From NCBI GenBank assembly GCA_023442485.1, contig JAEZZG010000055.1, forward strand, positions 1 through 33,514: a stretch of DNA of 33,514 nucleotides, in the 5' to 3' direction. Below are positions 31,219 through 33,514 of this stretch, in pieces. A program made the translations under genes and the position numbers. Under the pieces are notes generated by a model that was given only the letters and a program-made list of their open reading frames with translations, was not told where the DNA came from and did not search any database. This DNA comes from Actinomycetes bacterium. Lineage in GTDB: Bacteria; Actinomycetota; Actinomycetes; Propionibacteriales; Propionibacteriaceae. Numbering within the stretch: the first letter of the stretch is position 1; each line of letters opens with the position of its first letter.

Positions 31219-32667
31219 ATGGATATTAAATCTGATCAGGTTGAGCAGCTGATCAAGCAGGTTATTGCGAAGATCGGTTCTGCTGGCGATATTGAGCAAG
31301 TTCTGGCGAAGTCGTCAGATTCTGCGTCGGACAACGGCACCGTCACTGACGGTATCTTCCCCGACATGGACGACGCGGTATGCGCTTCCCACAAGGCGTG
31401 GCTGGAGTACATGGAGTGCTCACTGGCGGATCGACGCAAGTACATCCAGGCGATTCGTGACTTCTGTCTCAAAGAAGAGACCCTCAACTACATGGCTGAG
31501 GCAGCCGCTGAAGAATCTGGGATGGGCAATGCCAACGACAAGTATTTGAAGAACTACCATGCCGCGAAGTTCACTCCTGGCGTGGAAGATTTGGTCACTG
31601 AGGCCTGGACCGGTGATGACGGTCTGACTACCCTCGAATACTCCCCCTTCGGTGTGGTCGGCGCGATTTGCCCCACGACGAACCCCACCGAAACAATCAT
31701 CAATAACGCGATCGGCATGCTGGCTGCCGGTGACACGGTTGTCTTCAGCCCTCATCCGCGCGCCAAGAACATCTCGCTGTGGCTGGTACGCAAGCTCAAT
31801 GAGGTGCTTGCCTCGGTGAAGGCCCCCAAGAATCTCATCGTCACGGTTGCCGACCCTTCCATCGAGAACACGAACAAGATGATGAAGCACGAGAAGGTGC
31901 GGATGCTGGTGGCAACCGGCGGTCCTGGCATCGTCAATTCTGTGTTGTCGAGCGGCAAGAAGGCCATCGGTGCTGGCGCAGGTAACCCGCCTGCCGTCGT
32001 TGACCAGACTGCTGATATCGCTAAGGCTGCGAAGGATATTGTTGACGGTGCGTCATTCGACAATAACCTTCCGTGCACCGCTGAGAAGGAAATCGTCGCG
32101 GTTGACGCTATTGCTGACTTGTTGATGTTCAACATGAAGAAATATGGCGCCTACGAGATCAAGGATAAAGACACCATCGATCGCTTGATCAATATGGTCG
32201 TCAACACCGAGAAACAGCATCCGAAGACTGAATGGGTGGGCAAGTCCGCTCTCGATATTCTCAAAGGTCTAGGCATCACTGACGCACCGAAGGACACCCG
32301 CCTGATTGTCCTTGAAGCGTCCAAGCAGTGCCCGCTGGTCCAGGTTGAACTGATGATGCCTATCCTCGGCATGGTCCGGGTGAAGGATGTTGACGAGGCG
32401 ATTGATTTTGCCTGCGAGGTCGAACATGGCAACCGGCACACTGCCATCATGCATTCGCGTGACGTCCAGGCTTTGACCAAGATGGGACGGAAGATCCAGA
32501 CCACGATCTTCGTCAAGAATGGTCCCTCCTACAATGGCATCGGCATCGGCGGTGAGGGCTACCCCACCTTCACTATTGCCGGACCTACCGGCGAAGGCTT
32601 GACTTCTGCACGCAGCTTCGCTCGCCGTCGCCGTTGCGTCATGGTAGGCGTACTCAATATCCGCTAA
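31219..32667 (+). CDS. pduP: CoA-acylating propionaldehyde dehydrogenase
   Basis: PduP oxidises propionaldehyde to propionyl-CoA with NAD+ and CoA inside the compartment. The 482-residue protein has the catalytic Cys286 in SFDNNLPCTAEKE, plus the aldehyde-dehydrogenase motifs GAICPTTNPTETIINNAIG (about 152-170) and VATGGPGIVNSVL. The N-terminus DIKSDQVEQLIKQVIAKIG is a clear encapsulation helix, like the one shown to target PduP in Salmonella. The ATG at 31219 has AGGG eight bases upstream; the in-frame sequence before it overlaps pduO. It is the last gene of the operon, followed by a hairpin. Confidence 0.96.
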   Translation: MDIKSDQVEQLIKQVIAKIGSAGDIEQVLAKSSDSASDNGTVTDGIFPDMDDAVCASHKAWLEYMECSLADRRKYIQAIRDFCLKEETLNYMAEAAAEESGMGNANDKYLKNYHAAKFTPGVEDLVTEAWTGDDGLTTLEYSPFGVVGAICPTTNPTETIINNAIGMLAAGDTVVFSPHPRAKNISLWLVRKLNEVLASVKAPKNLIVTVADPSIENTNKMMKHEKVRMLVATGGPGIVNSVLSSGKKAIGAGAGNPPAVVDQTADIAKAAKDIVDGASFDNNLPCTAEKEIVAVDAIADLLMFNMKKYGAYEIKDKDTIDRLINMVVNTEKQHPKTEWVGKSALDILKGLGITDAPKDTRLIVLEASKQCPLVQVELMMPILGMVRVKDVDEAIDFACEVEHGNRHTAIMHSRDVQALTKMGRKIQTTIFVKNGPSYNGIGIGGEGYPTFTIAGPTGEGLTSARSFARRRRCVMVGVLNIR

Positions 32668-32701
32668 TCCCGCGATGCGGTTTTGGCTACTCCGGAATCA
32701 C

Positions 32702-32731
32702 GGTGGCTGGGCCTTGTGTTACCCGGCCACC
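32702..32731 (+). terminator. Probable terminator of the pdu operon
   Basis: GGTGGCTGGG pairs with CCCGGCCACC over ten base pairs (one G-U) around a ten-base loop, 34 bases after the pduP stop. There is no T tract, as is frequent for actinobacterial terminators. A short stem CCGC/GCGG followed by TTTT (near 32672-32686) lies just before it and may contribute. Confidence 0.55.
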
Positions 32732-32881
32732 TGATCAGTCATCACCGCATCAACAGATGCACCGTCTGTGGTGTCCACTTCTACCCGAGTGGGCACCACT
32801 GACGTTTTATGTCGAGACCATGCCATCTTTGCTTCGAGATCACCGGCTTTGTCTGCTGGACGCCTAAGCTAGATGTCATTA

Positions 32882-32919
32882 CCGGGCGCCTGGGGGATCT
32901 TCGGCCCCTCGCCACCCGG
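32882..32919 (+). other. GC-rich imperfect inverted repeat before the DUF6457 gene
   Basis: CCGGG/CCCGG, GGCG/CGCC and GGGG/CCCC arms are nested here and can form alternative stems ending 24 bases before the start codon. It could be an RNA stem near the ribosome binding site or a regulator dyad. A poor promoter candidate (TTGTCT, then TAGATG at a short spacing of 15) lies just upstream near 32845-32876. The rest of 32732-32881 shows nothing clear. Confidence 0.35.
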
Positions 32920-32943
32920 ACGATTGTTTGAAGGAGATTTATC

Positions 32944-33231
32944 GTGGACGAACGCGAAAAGATGGCACGAATGAATGCCTGGGTCGATTCACTCTGTGAG
33001 GCATATTCACTAAGCCGAGACGAGGCCGGCGCCGTCATCCCCGGCATGTTGCAGATGTCCCATGACGTAGCTCACGGCCCAGCCCGTCCTGGCGTGCCGG
33101 TGACGGCATTCTTACTCGGGTTCGTCGCAGGCCGCTCCGGCAAGGATATCCCCGAGGCGGCTGACGAAGTCTTGTCTCAGTTACAGCCCCTCCTCGACCC
33201 CTACCGCAATGCCGATGGGGTTATTGAGTGA
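32944..33231 (+). CDS. DUF6457 small protein
   Basis: A 95-residue soluble protein with a GTG start and a strong GAAGGAG upstream. It carries MNAWVDSLCEAYSLS, DVAHGPARPGVPVTAFLLGFVAG and a helical C-terminus, which resemble the actinobacterial DUF6457 family. In other genomes that family is found alone or fused or close to molybdenum-cofactor genes (such as the MobA-type guanylyltransferase); no such gene is in the window. It has no visible link to the pdu system and is set off by hairpins on both sides. Function unknown. Confidence 0.8.
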   Translation: MDEREKMARMNAWVDSLCEAYSLSRDEAGAVIPGMLQMSHDVAHGPARPGVPVTAFLLGFVAGRSGKDIPEAADEVLSQLQPLLDPYRNADGVIE

Positions 33232-33319
33232 GTGTCTCTGTCTGGCAGTCGTCGTCATTTCGAGGGCTACTAGGTGTGATCGGAGGCCGCCGAGACGGCG
33301 GGTTGTAGCGACAAAATCC

Positions 33320-33358
33320 TCCCCAACCGGTTGATTGATTTAGCAGGTTGGGGATTTT
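33320..33358 (+). terminator. Rho-independent terminator after the DUF6457 gene
   Basis: TCCCCAACC pairs perfectly with GGTTGGGGA across a 17-base loop and is followed by TTTT. It lies 88 bases after the DUF6457 stop and just before the tRNA-Asn promoter. The stretch 33232-33319 shows nothing else. Confidence 0.8.
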
Positions 33359-33384
33359 GACATCACTGTCGGATCTGTTAGTCT
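33357..33384 (+). promoter_or_regulatory. Promoter of tRNA-Asn
   Basis: A perfect -35 box TTGACA (33357-33362) and a -10-like TAGTCT (33379-33384) are separated by 16 bases. Transcription would start near 33391, about 20 bases before the tRNA. The -35 box overlaps the T tract of the preceding terminator. Confidence 0.6.
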
Positions 33385-33411
33385 ATTCGAGCGGTTGCGA
33401 GAGTAACCCAT

Positions 33412-33484
33412 TCCCCTGTAGCTCAACCGGCAGAGCATCTGACTGTTAATCAGAGGGTTACTGGTTCGAATCCAGTCGGGGGAG
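33412..33484 (+). tRNA. tRNA-Asn (anticodon GTT)
   Basis: A full cloverleaf of 73 bases folds here. The acceptor stem is TCCCCTG/CGGGGGA, the D arm GCTC/GAGC, and the anticodon stem TCTGA/TCAGA with loop CTGTTAA (anticodon GTT). The T arm is ACTGG/CCAGT with loop TTCGAAT. The discriminator is G, as for asparagine, and CA follows it directly, so the complete CCA end is not encoded. Confidence 0.95.
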
Positions 33485-33514
33485 CAGACTCAGAGCCATC
33501 TCCGTTTTCGGGGG

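Noticed and set aside
16132..33484. Integrated element with tRNA attachment sites
   Set aside because: No integrase gene and no duplicated tRNA end were found, so only a weaker note on the tRNA borders is kept.

Overview
The window looks like a chromosomal stretch of a high-GC Gram-positive bacterium, most likely in the Propionibacteriaceae. The reasons are the GC-rich but not extreme base composition, actinobacterial family variants (MoxR/DUF58/VWA cluster, DUF6457), cobalamin nucleotide-loop genes, and a complete B12-dependent 1,2-propanediol system. This assignment is inferred from gene content and style; no 16S gene is present.

Layout. (1) 1-9.0 kb is housekeeping and envelope: an incomplete minus-strand gene at the left edge, an S9-family serine peptidase (+), then on the minus strand a PLP-homeostasis protein and a tightly coupled moxR-DUF58-VWA-VWA operon. 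A divergent single-pass membrane protein of unknown function follows (+). (2) 9.3-16.1 kb holds a HAD hydrolase (+), two minus-strand groups for the late steps of adenosylcobalamin synthesis (cbiB, a CobD/CobC-type aminotransferase, cobT; then cobU, cobS), and a divergent histidine phosphatase (+) that could be the alpha-ribazole phosphatase. A tRNA with anticodon CAT ends this part. (3) 16.3-19.6 kb is a minus-strand operon: pduU-like shell protein, pduV-like GTPase, a PocR-type AraC regulator, and a pduQ-like alcohol dehydrogenase, ending at a strong hairpin terminator. (4) 19.6-20.4 kb is a 0.7-kb divergent control region with a 14-bp perfect palindrome, short direct repeats and mutually exclusive hairpins. 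(5) 20.4-32.7 kb is the plus-strand pdu operon: pduA, B, C, D, E, G, H, a pduK-like gene, pduJ, pduL, a eutJ-like gene, a pduM-like gene, pduN, pduO, pduP. (6) The right edge holds a DUF6457 protein, a terminator, and tRNA-Asn.

How it works together. PduA/B/J/K/N/U would form a bacterial microcompartment. Inside it, diol dehydratase (PduCDE) converts 1,2-propanediol to propionaldehyde using adenosylcobalamin. PduGH reactivates the dehydratase and PduO adenosylates the cofactor. PduP and PduL take the aldehyde to propionyl-CoA and propionyl phosphate, and PduQ reduces aldehyde to propanol to recycle NADH. The neighbouring cob genes would help supply the cofactor, and the PocR-type regulator is the obvious candidate for linking both. 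The unusual parts are a pduK-position shell protein with a 120-residue Ala/Lys/Ser/Thr tail instead of the Fe-S extension, a PduM-like protein whose front two thirds resembles a Dfp/HFCD flavoprotein, a eutJ-type Hsp70-like gene inside a pdu operon, and short amphipathic helices at the N-termini of at least six cargo or shell proteins. No IS element, phage gene or CRISPR array was seen.
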